A DNA stretch of 64,000 nt from an uncultured Alphaproteobacteria bacterium (GTDB taxonomy: Bacteria; Pseudomonadota; Alphaproteobacteria; Puniceispirillales; UBA1172): NCBI GenBank assembly GCA_937952245.1, contig CALFYS010000117.1, positions 39,321 to 103,320 on the forward strand. The letters run 5' to 3'. The notes beneath the pieces were generated by a model. It searched no databases. It was not told the origin of the DNA and saw nothing but the letters and a program-made list of their open reading frames with translations. Below, one piece after another: positions 1 through 7,683 of this stretch (position 1 is the stretch's first letter; each line of letters starts with the position of its first letter). The position numbers were made by a program, and so were the translations under genes.

Positions 1-839
1 CGATTGATGATGTTGTGCGCTATGGGCTTGGGTTGCGCTATGCCCAAATGGGGCAGTTCATGACCTATCGCTTGGGCGGTGGTGAAGCTGGTGTTCGTCA
101 TTTCTTGGAACAGTTTGGCCCTTCCCTGCAATGGCCTTGGACCAAATTAATGGATGTTCCTGAATGGAATGATGAGCTGATTGATATGATCGCCACCCAA
201 AGTGATGATCAAGCCAAAGGCAAATCAATCGCCGAATTGGAAGAAATTCGCGATAACAATTTGGTGGATATTCTGAAAGCCCTGAAAGCTAATGATTGGG
301 GGGCTGGGGCGCTTATTCAAAACCCCGCCGAAGAAAGCGTTAAATCCGGCAATAATGATTTGCCCGAAGGCAAGGTGCTGGAAACATGGTCCGGTGTTGT
401 TGATCAGTCTTGGACAGATTACAACGGCCATATGACGGAGTTCCGCTATCTGGAAGTGTTCAGCATGGCAACGGATCGCTTGTTGGTCTGGATTGGCGGC
501 GGCCCTGCTTATGTCGAAACCGGCGCGTCATGGTACACGATTGAAACCCATATCAAGCATCTCGATGAAGTGGCGGCGGGAAAACCGATGCGGGTGGAAA
601 CCCAATTGGTTCAGCATGATGATAAACGCATCCATCTGTTCCACCATCTTTATGGTGTGGAAAAGGGCAATCTGCTGGCCACGGGTGAGCATATGTTGAT
701 GCACGTGGATATGACGGAAGGGCGGTCCAGCGTCATGCCCGATGCCATGAAATCCATGTTGGATGTGATCGCGGATCGGCAATCGGATCTGCCCAAGCCT
801 GACGCGGCGGGGGCGGCGATTGGCCTCAGAAAAAAGTAA
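1..839 (+). CDS. lcdH: L-carnitine dehydrogenase / thioesterase fusion, 3' part
   Basis: The gene is cut by the left edge; the reading frame is open from base 3 and ends with TAA at 837-839. The first ~90 visible residues match the C-terminal helical domain of 3-hydroxyacyl-CoA-type dehydrogenases (RYGLGLRYAQMG, GGEAGVRHF, WPWTKLMDVPEW), as in bacterial L-carnitine 3-dehydrogenase. From about residue 125 a hotdog thioesterase domain follows, with the typical DYNGHM and a later ETHIKHLDE stretch. Fusions of carnitine dehydrogenase with betainyl-CoA thioesterase are known in alphaproteobacteria; the expected roles are carnitine to 3-dehydrocarnitine and betainyl-CoA to glycine betaine. The next three genes also fit gamma-butyrobetaine/carnitine breakdown. 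The NAD-binding half lies outside the window, so the dehydrogenase assignment rests on its C-terminal part and context. An internal GTG at 15 is not the start. Confidence 0.85.
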   Translation, partial: IDDVVRYGLGLRYAQMGQFMTYRLGGGEAGVRHFLEQFGPSLQWPWTKLMDVPEWNDELIDMIATQSDDQAKGKSIAELEEIRDNNLVDILKALKANDWGAGALIQNPAEESVKSGNNDLPEGKVLETWSGVVDQSWTDYNGHMTEFRYLEVFSMATDRLLVWIGGGPAYVETGASWYTIETHIKHLDEVAAGKPMRVETQLVQHDDKRIHLFHHLYGVEKGNLLATGEHMLMHVDMTEGRSSVMPDAMKSMLDVIADRQSDLPKPDAAGAAIGLRKK

Positions 840-875
840 AATGTTAAGATTAAGGTTATCACTGGAGAGTGGATC

Positions 876-2036
876 ATGCAGTTTGGATTGACCGAAGAAC
901 AAGAAATGATCGTCGATACCGTTCGGTCTTTTGTGGAAAATGAAATTTATCCGCTTGAAGATCAAATTGAACGTCTTGGCGAAGTGCCGAAAGAGATCGC
1001 CGATGAGATTAAATCCAAGGTCTTGGGTATGGGGTTTTACGCGCCGAATTTCCCTGAAGAGGTTGGCGGCGGCGGTTTGAACCATTTGGAGTTCGCTTTG
1101 CTGGAACGTGAGTTGGGTCGAGGTTCAATGGCGTTGACTCATTTCTGGGGGCGGCCGCAAAATATCTTGATGGCTTGCGAAGGCGAACAGCGTGAAAAAT
1201 ATCTCTTGCCAGCGGTGCGAGGTGAGCGGATGGACGCGCTGGCCATGACCGAACCTGATGCGGGGTCAGATGTCCGCGGGATGAAAACAACCGCCCGCCG
1301 TGATGGTGACGATTGGATTTTAAACGGCACCAAGCATTTTATTTCCGGCGCGGCTCATGCGGATTTTGTCATTGTCTTTGTCGCCACAGGGGAAGACATG
1401 ACCGATAAAGGCCCGAAAAAGCGGATCACCTGTTTTCTGGTGGATCGTGGGCATCCCGGGTTTGAAATCAGCCATGGGTATCATTCGGTCTCGCATCGCG
1501 GCTATGACAATATGGTGCTGAGCTTTGATGATTGCCGCCTGCCCAATAGTCAGGTCTTGGGCGAAGTTGACGGCGGTTTTGATGTCATGAACACTTGGCT
1601 TTATGCAACACGGATTACGGTGGCCGCCATGTGTGTGGGGCGTGCCCGCCGTGTCTTGGATATTGCCACCCAATATTGTGTTGACCGCAAGCAATTCGGC
1701 CAGCAGATCGGGAAATTCCAAGGGGTGAGTTTTAAACTGGCCGATATGGTGACCGAAATTGACGCCGCCGATTGGCTGACCTTGGCATCGGCATGGCGGC
1801 TTGATGAAGGGCTTGAAGCCAATCGCGAGATTGCATCGGCGAAACTTTATGCCTCTGAAATGCTGGCGCGGGTGACGGATGAAGCGATACAAATCCACGG
1901 CGGGATGGGGCTGATGGCTGATCTGCCGCTGGAACGGTTCTGGCGCGATGCGCGGGTTGAACGGATTTGGGATGGCACATCTGAAATTCAGCGTCATATC
2001 ATTAGCCGTGATATGTTGCGCCGCCTCGGTGGTTAA
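876..2036 (+). CDS. Acyl-CoA dehydrogenase, probably gamma-butyrobetainyl-CoA dehydrogenase
   Basis: A 386-residue FAD flavoprotein of normal acyl-CoA dehydrogenase length. The ATG follows GGAG by a good spacing. The N-terminal helical domain begins MQFGLTEEQEMI; the middle domain carries AMTEPDAGSDVRG; the C-terminal helical domain has DRKQFGQQIGKFQ and IQIHGGMG. It should introduce the 2,3-double bond in an acyl-CoA and pass electrons to ETF. Between a carnitine dehydrogenase fusion and an acyl-CoA synthetase plus CaiD homologue, the likely substrate is gamma-butyrobetainyl-CoA, giving crotonobetainyl-CoA (inference). Oddity: the usual catalytic Glu near the C-terminus (EGTS motif) is Asp366 here (IWDGTSEIQR). 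The other known base position, an isovaleryl-CoA-dehydrogenase-type Glu, appears to be Thr. The family is certain; the substrate is not. Confidence 0.88.
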   Translation: MQFGLTEEQEMIVDTVRSFVENEIYPLEDQIERLGEVPKEIADEIKSKVLGMGFYAPNFPEEVGGGGLNHLEFALLERELGRGSMALTHFWGRPQNILMACEGEQREKYLLPAVRGERMDALAMTEPDAGSDVRGMKTTARRDGDDWILNGTKHFISGAAHADFVIVFVATGEDMTDKGPKKRITCFLVDRGHPGFEISHGYHSVSHRGYDNMVLSFDDCRLPNSQVLGEVDGGFDVMNTWLYATRITVAAMCVGRARRVLDIATQYCVDRKQFGQQIGKFQGVSFKLADMVTEIDAADWLTLASAWRLDEGLEANREIASAKLYASEMLARVTDEAIQIHGGMGLMADLPLERFWRDARVERIWDGTSEIQRHIISRDMLRRLGG

Positions 2037-2053
2037 GCCTGAAAGGTCTGGCC

Positions 2054-4144
2054 ATGCCTAACCCTAATCTTGCCCCTAACCCGACTTCATTTAATCAGGA
2101 GTCATTGCAGCGGCTGTTGCGGCCACGGCATATTGTGGTGATGGGTGGGCGCTGGGCGGAAGCGGTGATTGTCTCCTGCCTTGATATGGGGTTTGAAGGC
2201 GAAATCTGGCCTGTTCACCCCAATAAGGCAGAGATTAACGGCATTAAAGCTTATCCCTCTTTGGATGCGTTGCCGGAACCGCCTGACGCGGTCTTCTTAG
2301 GGATTAACCGCCATGCCTCCATCGAGATGATCAAAGAATTATCCGCCATGGGCGCGGGCGGGGTGGTGGCTTTTGCCTCAGGTTTTGCCGAAGTCGATGA
2401 TGGCGCGGATTTGCAACAAGAATTGGTTGCCGCCGCTGGCGCTATGCCTGTGTTAGGGCCAAATTGCTATGGCATGATCAACTATCTGGACGGGGCGTTG
2501 TTATGGCCTGACGTGCATGGCGGGGCGCGGGTGGAGAGCGGGGTGGCGATCATCACGCAGTCATCAAACCTGTCGATTAACCTGACGATGCAAACCGCTG
2601 GCCTGCCGATTGCTTATATGCTGACCTTGGGCAATCAAGCGATGATCGGCATGGCGGCCTTGATTGATGCGGTGGCGGCGGATGATCGGGTGACGGCCAT
2701 TGGCCTTCATATTGAAGGCATCCGTGATGCTGATGTTTTTGCCGAAGCCGTCAAGACGGCAAAGGCGCGGGGCAAACCCTTGGTGGCGATTAAAGCAGGC
2801 GCATCCGAAGGCGCGCAGGCCATGACCTTTTCCCATACCGCGTCTTTGGCGGGGGCGCATCGCGTGTCGCTGGCCTTCCTCAAGCGGCTCGGCATTGGCG
2901 TGATTGAAAGCGTGGATGGGTTTCTGCAAACCCTGTCTTTGCTGCATCTTTTTGGCAAGATTGACGATTCCAGCATCCTGACCTTGTCCTGTTCAGGGGG
3001 GGAGGCCTCATTAATCGCTGATACGGCCGACCGCCATGGGCTGATCATGCCGCCGTTGAGCGAGCAGGCCAGCGATGCGATCAGGGCAACGGTGAACCCG
3101 CTGGTGACGGTCAGCAATCCTTTTGATTATCACACTTTTGATTGGGGGGATCGCGCCCGTTTAACGGCGACTTTTACCGCCAGTATGCAGGCCGACCAAG
3201 GGGTCAGTATTTTGATTATTGATTTCCCACGGCAAGAATTGGGACGGGCTGATGATTGGCAATTGGCCATTGACGCTTGGTCAGATGCCCAGCAAGCAAC
3301 AGGCAAGATCGCCGTGGTTCTTGCCAGTATGCCTGAATTGCTGCCGCCTCATATTGCCCATGATCTGGTGGCGCGAGGCATCGCGCCCCTGCGCGGGTTT
3401 GATGCGGGACTGTCGGCGATCGCCGCCGCCCATCAAGCCAGCCAGCCGAGTGATTACCATCCGATTGGGTTGAACCCTATTGATGCTGATGCTGAAATGG
3501 AAAGCCTTGGCGAAAAACAAGCCAAAACAGTGCTGGCCGAATTTGGTGTCGCGGTGCCAGACGGTATTTTGGCCACAAGCCTTGATGATGCGCTTTCTTT
3601 CGGGGAAGATAAAAATCTGGTGATGAAAATCACAACTGTCGCCCATAAAACCGAAGAAGATGGGGTCAGGCTCAACATCAAGGGCAAAGAGGCGATTGCA
3701 AAAGCTTGGGAAGATTTATCGCCATCAGGGCCTGTCTTGATGGAAGACATGATTGATGATGGTGTTGCCGAAGTGATTATTGGTGTGGCGCGGGATCCGT
3801 TATTGGGGCTTCATCTGGTGATCGGGATGGGCGGGATCTTAGCAGAATTGACCCGCGATACAGCCTTGGTGATGATGCCCGCGAGCCGCGATGATCTGTC
3901 GGATGCGATTGACAGCACCATGGTGGCGGCCTTGCTGGCGGGCTATCGCGGCAAGCCAAAAGGGGATCGCAAGGCGTTGATTGATCTGATCATGGCGGTG
4001 CAGGATTTCGCCATACAGCATCAAACAAGGCTGGTGGAAATGGATATAAACCCGGTGATGATCAGGCCAGAAAACCGTGATGGTAACGCTAAGCCGCAAG
4101 GCGCGGTCGCGGTTGATGCTTTAATCCGCTGGGCAAAGTCATGA
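2054..4144 (+). CDS. Acyl-CoA synthetase, ADP(NDP)-forming, single chain
   Basis: A 696-residue enzyme of the acetyl-CoA synthetase (ADP-forming) superfamily with fused alpha and beta parts. An N-terminal CoA-binding Rossmann domain (about residues 25-140, HIVVMGGRWAEAV) is followed by succinyl-CoA-ligase-like domains (SGVAIITQSSNLS). A conserved SHTASLAG motif contains the phospho-histidine candidate His261. A C-terminal ATP-grasp domain spans about residues 485-690. The reaction would be carboxylate + CoA + ATP to acyl-CoA + ADP + Pi. It begins 17 bp after the acyl-CoA dehydrogenase and ends just before the CaiD homologue, so the inferred role is CoA activation of gamma-butyrobetaine or carnitine. 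Enterobacteria use a CaiC ligase and CaiB transferase for this; here the unrelated NDP-forming type would replace them. Substrate unproven. Confidence 0.85.
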   Translation: MPNPNLAPNPTSFNQESLQRLLRPRHIVVMGGRWAEAVIVSCLDMGFEGEIWPVHPNKAEINGIKAYPSLDALPEPPDAVFLGINRHASIEMIKELSAMGAGGVVAFASGFAEVDDGADLQQELVAAAGAMPVLGPNCYGMINYLDGALLWPDVHGGARVESGVAIITQSSNLSINLTMQTAGLPIAYMLTLGNQAMIGMAALIDAVAADDRVTAIGLHIEGIRDADVFAEAVKTAKARGKPLVAIKAGASEGAQAMTFSHTASLAGAHRVSLAFLKRLGIGVIESVDGFLQTLSLLHLFGKIDDSSILTLSCSGGEASLIADTADRHGLIMPPLSEQASDAIRATVNPLVTVSNPFDYHTFDWGDRARLTATFTASMQADQGVSILIIDFPRQELGRADDWQLAIDAWSDAQQATGKIAVVLASMPELLPPHIAHDLVARGIAPLRGFDAGLSAIAAAHQASQPSDYHPIGLNPIDADAEMESLGEKQAKTVLAEFGVAVPDGILATSLDDALSFGEDKNLVMKITTVAHKTEEDGVRLNIKGKEAIAKAWEDLSPSGPVLMEDMIDDGVAEVIIGVARDPLLGLHLVIGMGGILAELTRDTALVMMPASRDDLSDAIDSTMVAALLAGYRGKPKGDRKALIDLIMAVQDFAIQHQTRLVEMDINPVMIRPENRDGNAKPQGAVAVDALIRWAKS

Positions 4145-4157
4145 AAAGGAGATGAAC

Positions 4158-4940
4158 ATGACGGATGTGATCAAAACAAAACGTGATGGCGCGGTGTTTG
4201 AAGTTGAACTTGATCGCCCGAAAGCCAATGCGATTGATCTGGCGACAAGCCGCCAAATGGGAGAGGTCTTCAAAGAATTTCGTGATGACCCTGAATTGCG
4301 GGTGGCGATTGTTAGCACCGCGGGCGAAAAGTTTTTCTGCGCCGGATGGGATTTAAAAGCCGCCGCCGATGGCGATGCGGTCGATGGTGATTACGGTGTT
4401 GGCGGTTTTGGGGGGTTGCAAGAATTGCGCGGGCTCAACAAGCCGGTGATCGCGGCGGTTAATGGCATGGCTGTTGGCGGCGGATTTGAATTGGCCTTAT
4501 CCTGTGACATGATCTATTGCAGTGACCATTCCAGTTTTGCCTTGCCGGAGATTAAAGCCGGAACCTTGGCGGACGCGGCGACGGTGAAATTGCCAAAACG
4601 TATCCCGCATCATGTCGCCATGGAAATGCTATTCACTGGCCGTTGGATGGATGCCAAGGAAGCCCATCATCATGGGTTGGTCAATGCTGTCATGCCGCAA
4701 GAAGAATTGATGGATCATGTCCGTTCCATCGCGCGTGATTTGGCGGCAGGCCCGCCATTGGTTTTCGCGGCGATCAAAGAGGTTGTTCGTGACGCGGAAA
4801 ATCAAACCTTTCAGGATATGATGAACCGCATCACCAAAAGAAAACTGGCAACGGTCGATATTCTTTATGACAGTGAGGATAACTTGGAAGGGGCGAAAGC
4901 CTTTGCGGAAAAGCGTGACCCTGTCTGGAAAGGAAAATAG
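4158..4940 (+). CDS. caiD: Carnitinyl-CoA dehydratase / crotonobetainyl-CoA hydratase
   Basis: A crotonase-fold protein of 260 residues that resembles E. coli CaiD (261 residues) along its length. Shared stretches include LDRPKANAID, EKFF-AGWDLKAAA, PVIAAVNG, GGGFELAL, SFALPE and the C-terminal AFAEKRDPVWKG. Both candidate acid/base glutamates (in GGFELAL and in ALPEIK) are present. It would interconvert crotonobetainyl-CoA and L-carnitinyl-CoA by adding or removing water in the cytoplasm. I place the start at 4158 because AAAGGAG (4145-4151) sits 6 bp upstream; an ATG at 4152 overlaps the ribosome binding site. It is the last gene of the carnitine operon seen here. The part after ALPE (GTLADAATVKLPK) differs from the enterobacterial form. 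Confidence 0.9.
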   Translation: MTDVIKTKRDGAVFEVELDRPKANAIDLATSRQMGEVFKEFRDDPELRVAIVSTAGEKFFCAGWDLKAAADGDAVDGDYGVGGFGGLQELRGLNKPVIAAVNGMAVGGGFELALSCDMIYCSDHSSFALPEIKAGTLADAATVKLPKRIPHHVAMEMLFTGRWMDAKEAHHHGLVNAVMPQEELMDHVRSIARDLAAGPPLVFAAIKEVVRDAENQTFQDMMNRITKRKLATVDILYDSEDNLEGAKAFAEKRDPVWKGK

Positions 4941-4971
4941 CCCTATATCATGATGACCCTTTTCATAATGA

Positions 4972-5514
4972 ATGAGCGTTATCATGACCCCCAATGTTAA
5001 AACCTTGATGAAGGCATTGCCTTTAAAATCCACAATCACCGCTGGTTGTTTGGCCATCAGCCTAGTCGCCTTGCCTCTGTTGAGCCCAGTGGTGGGGAGC
5101 AATCCACACGCGATGGCGGCGGGTGATTATTCATCAACACCTGCTGAATCAGCATTGATGAAAGCGGCGAAAAAAGACATTAAAAATAACGATTATCAAT
5201 CGGCATTTGATCGCCTGATGGCCGGGATTGGGGCTGAGGCGAATAACGCCGATTTCCATAATTTATTGGGGTTTTCCGCCCGCAAAACAGGCCGCTATGA
5301 ACTTTCGGAAAAGCATTACACCAAAGCCCTGTCGCTCAACCCAAAACACAAGCAAGCCATGGAATATATGGGCGAGTTATACCTAACGCTTGGCCAGATT
5401 GATCAAGCGGAAGCCCTGCGCGAGCGGTTGGATAAAGTCTGTTGGTTGGGCTGTAGTGAGCTGGATGATCTGGATAAAGCCATCCAAGATTGGAAATCAA
5501 AAAACCAATCGTAA
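4972..5514 (+). CDS. Exported TPR-repeat protein
   Basis: A 180-residue protein with an N-terminal hydrophobic segment (about residues 20-42, TAGCLAISLVALPLLSPVVG) that fits a Sec signal peptide with an Ala-rich cleavage region (HAMAAG). The mature part has two to three tetratricopeptide repeats: residues about 60-150 with DYQSAFDRLMAGI, NADFHNLLGFSARKTGRYELSEKHYTKAL and a third helix pair AMEYMGELYLTLGQIDQAE. A C-terminal CWLGC pair could form a disulfide in the periplasm. TPR domains bind proteins; no catalytic motif is visible and I cannot name a partner. The start could be ATG 4972 or ATG 4984; neither has a strong ribosome binding site. It converges on the next gene with an 8 bp gap. Confidence 0.75.
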   Translation: MSVIMTPNVKTLMKALPLKSTITAGCLAISLVALPLLSPVVGSNPHAMAAGDYSSTPAESALMKAAKKDIKNNDYQSAFDRLMAGIGAEANNADFHNLLGFSARKTGRYELSEKHYTKALSLNPKHKQAMEYMGELYLTLGQIDQAEALRERLDKVCWLGCSELDDLDKAIQDWKSKNQS

Positions 5515-5522
5515 CGGCGTGA

Positions 5523-6545
5523 TCAGGTTGAACCACGTTCATTAAGTTCAGCCAATTTTTGCTGGGCGGATGGCGAAAGGCCACCATTATTGGCTTGATC
5601 GTCACCGCCGGCATCATCACCGCCAAATGACCCCACTGGCATATCAAAATCATCGCCGCCAATGGGCGAGACATCGACTGTGACTTCATGTTTCGGTTTT
5701 GTATCTTCAGGAGTGTTTTCAGGGGCGGTGATGTCTTCAATGGGGATAAAATCATCCTCACCATCTTCAGCGAAATCATCTTCAAAACTGTCTTCAGCAT
5801 CGTCTTCAATATGGTCAGAAGGGTCTGCGCCAAAACCGCCGAAATCAGTATGAATCCCTAAATCAGGATCATCATCCTCTGTGTCCTCAAAGAACAGCTC
5901 ATCTTCGTTATTATTATCGTTGTCCGTCATGTCGTTTTCGGTCGCCACGGGCATGATGAAATCTTCATTAAAGTCAGATTGATCTGATGATGCTGTGCTC
6001 GTGCCAGTGCCAGCCCCAACATTTGTCATGGCGGCGGCGGTTGAGGCATCAAGGGTGAAGGATTGCACAGGCTGAGACGACACAATGGGCTTTGGCGCGT
6101 CATCAACAGGATCAGGGTGATCAAGGCTGGCGATTAAACTGCTGTCATCAACCACGGGCATAACACCAACCGCCAAATCATCATCAATGGATAAGGGCTT
6201 GCGCTTATCGGCAACAGGATAAAGCGGCAGGGGGCTGTCAGGGATTTTCGCCAAGTTTTTCATCACCGACTTTGGTGTGCCTTTTGCCTTTTTGGGGCGG
6301 CGGGCAGGTTTAGCCGCTTTAACAGGCTTAGCCTTAGGTTCTTTGATTTTCTTCGGACGGCCTTTCTTTGGTTTGAGCCGAGAGATCAAAAGGATCATCA
6401 CCAAAAAGATAAAGGCGCAAGTGATCAAGAATAAAGGCTTGCCATATTGATTAACGGCAAGGCGAAGAACACCGTTGCTTTCCACAACGCTGGCCACTTG
6501 CGGCAAGGCATAGAACTGCTGAATGAAAAGGTCGAGCTGTTCCAT
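5523..6545 (-). CDS. Hypothetical membrane-anchored acidic protein
   Basis: A 340-residue protein I do not recognise. A single transmembrane segment at about residues 37-56 (LFLITCAFIFLVMILLIS) is followed by a strongly basic Lys/Pro/Ala/Arg stretch (58-100). The rest is low-complexity and very rich in Asp/Glu, especially about 195-290, which predicts disorder. The positive-inside rule would put the long tail in the cytoplasm. The upstream gene's TAA shares one base with this ATG (6543-6547), so the pair is translationally coupled. The gene ends 8 bp from the convergent TPR gene. The architecture (TM, basic linker, acidic tail) suggests a scaffold or tether, but no function can be assigned. 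Confidence 0.7.
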   Translation of the reverse strand: MEQLDLFIQQFYALPQVASVVESNGVLRLAVNQYGKPLFLITCAFIFLVMILLISRLKPKKGRPKKIKEPKAKPVKAAKPARRPKKAKGTPKSVMKNLAKIPDSPLPLYPVADKRKPLSIDDDLAVGVMPVVDDSSLIASLDHPDPVDDAPKPIVSSQPVQSFTLDASTAAAMTNVGAGTGTSTASSDQSDFNEDFIMPVATENDMTDNDNNNEDELFFEDTEDDDPDLGIHTDFGGFGADPSDHIEDDAEDSFEDDFAEDGEDDFIPIEDITAPENTPEDTKPKHEVTVDVSPIGGDDFDMPVGSFGGDDAGGDDQANNGGLSPSAQQKLAELNERGST

Positions 6546-7060
6546 TATCCCGCCTCATCCAGATTAAAGCGGTCAACAAATTCACTGACCAATTTATGTT
6601 GCCATTCATGGGCTTCTAATTCCCATGGCCGAATGGTGTAGGGGATTTGATCAATCAAACCAATTTTAACCCCAAGCCATTGGGCGGTGAATTTTTCAGG
6701 CTTGCCCGGGGCAGGGGCTTTGCCCAAGAGCATATACCGACCCGAAGCCACTTGTGCGATATGGATCCATTCATGGGCCAATTTCAGCATGGTTTCCAAC
6801 ACATCATTCTGGCGCTGGATGACGCAATCAAAGTGATCAGGCGGGATGGGTTTGCCGCGCTTTTTCATCGCCAGCATATCGCGGCGTTGCAACCCCATTT
6901 GGGTGTTATCCGCGGAAACACCGCTTGAAACCAGCCGGATGGTGACCGTAACCTCTCCCCTTCGGTCAGGGGCGATTAAGCGATCATGGAAATAGCGGCA
7001 CGCCGCTTCCGCCAGTTCGCCAAGCGCGGGTTCAATGTTATGTGTTTCAAAAGTCAGCAT
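6545..7060 (-). CDS. Putative zincin-like protein with two HEXXH motifs
   Basis: A 171-residue protein of unknown family. It has HEWIH at 96-100, the classic zinc metallopeptidase helix motif. A second one, HEWQH, lies at 151-155, preceded by PWELEA (145-150), which resembles the downstream Glu ligand region of small zincins. No signal peptide is visible. It is coupled to the downstream acidic membrane protein by a stop/start overlap (TAATG), so the two probably work together. It could be a protease or a catalytically dead metal-binding fold; the wide spacing between the motifs is unlike the usual HEXXH-plus-Glu. Function is unproven. Confidence 0.7.
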   Translation of the reverse strand: MLTFETHNIEPALGELAEAACRYFHDRLIAPDRRGEVTVTIRLVSSGVSADNTQMGLQRRDMLAMKKRGKPIPPDHFDCVIQRQNDVLETMLKLAHEWIHIAQVASGRYMLLGKAPAPGKPEKFTAQWLGVKIGLIDQIPYTIRPWELEAHEWQHKLVSEFVDRFNLDEAG

Positions 7061-7134
7061 AAAGTCACAAGTGCTGGAAAATACTTCCCCTAATTTAGGG
7101 CAAGTTACCGTTATTCTTCAAGTTTTCTTTGGTT

Positions 7135-7563
7135 TTATTTTATCATTCTTTTGTTTGTGATGGCTTTGGCCACGGCCTGATAAACCAAAAGAACACAAGT
7201 ATGACGAGATTTAAACGCTCGAATAGGGTGAAACGCCTCTCCGCCGGATAGGGGTATATCCTGATTTTGGGTCAGGGCATCTTCAATCTTTTGGGGCAAT
7301 TCAAGGGCGTGGTCTGTATCCATTTCGATCAACGCCCCCAAAGCAAAGCCTGTTGAAGCTTCACAAATGGCGCAACCTTGGGTTTCAGCGGAAACATGGG
7401 TGATCTTGCCGTTGTTGATGTTAAGCGCAACATGGACTTCATCACCGCAGGTTGGGTTTTTCATAGCTGCGGTGGCATCGGGATGGGCAAGCGGCTGTGA
7501 TTGCCGCGCGTCTCTGGCGTATCCAAGGATTTGATCCTGATAAAGCTGGGTGAGATCTGCCAT
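7135..7563 (-). CDS. sufU: SufU/NifU-like Fe-S cluster assembly scaffold
   Basis: A 142-residue protein of the IscU/NifU-N fold, closest in pattern to SufU. Cys39 in NPTCGD with Asp41, Cys64 in GCAIC and Cys123 in HTCVLL match the three Cys and one Asp that bind zinc or accept persulfide sulfur in SufU. The insert between the second and third Cys also fits SufU rather than IscU. Expected role: accepting sulfur from a SufS-type cysteine desulfurase and helping [Fe-S] assembly in the cytoplasm. No other suf genes are adjacent; it is transcribed divergently from pyk. Extra Cys67 makes a CxxC. Whether it is a true scaffold or a sulfur-transfer partner cannot be told from the sequence. Confidence 0.82.
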   Translation of the reverse strand: MADLTQLYQDQILGYARDARQSQPLAHPDATAAMKNPTCGDEVHVALNINNGKITHVSAETQGCAICEASTGFALGALIEMDTDHALELPQKIEDALTQNQDIPLSGGEAFHPIRAFKSRHTCVLLVYQAVAKAITNKRMIK

Positions 7564-7683
7564 GATTTGCCTGTCATGTCGGTGAAAACTTTATGTTTTA
7601 TTATTAAACGTGTTATCATCAGTTATGAAACAGGTTTTTTGACGCAACACCAAGATATTAATATTAAGATAAAGGACTTCACC

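Noticed and set aside
650..1997. Long antisense reading frames opposite the first genes and opposite many others
   Set aside because: They mirror real genes, show no domain, lack ribosome binding sites and arise from codon bias of the sense strand.
7501..7683. In-frame extension of pyruvate kinase
   Set aside because: It overlaps the divergent SufU-like gene and its promoter and has no pyruvate kinase homology; ATG 7684 fits the family N-terminus.
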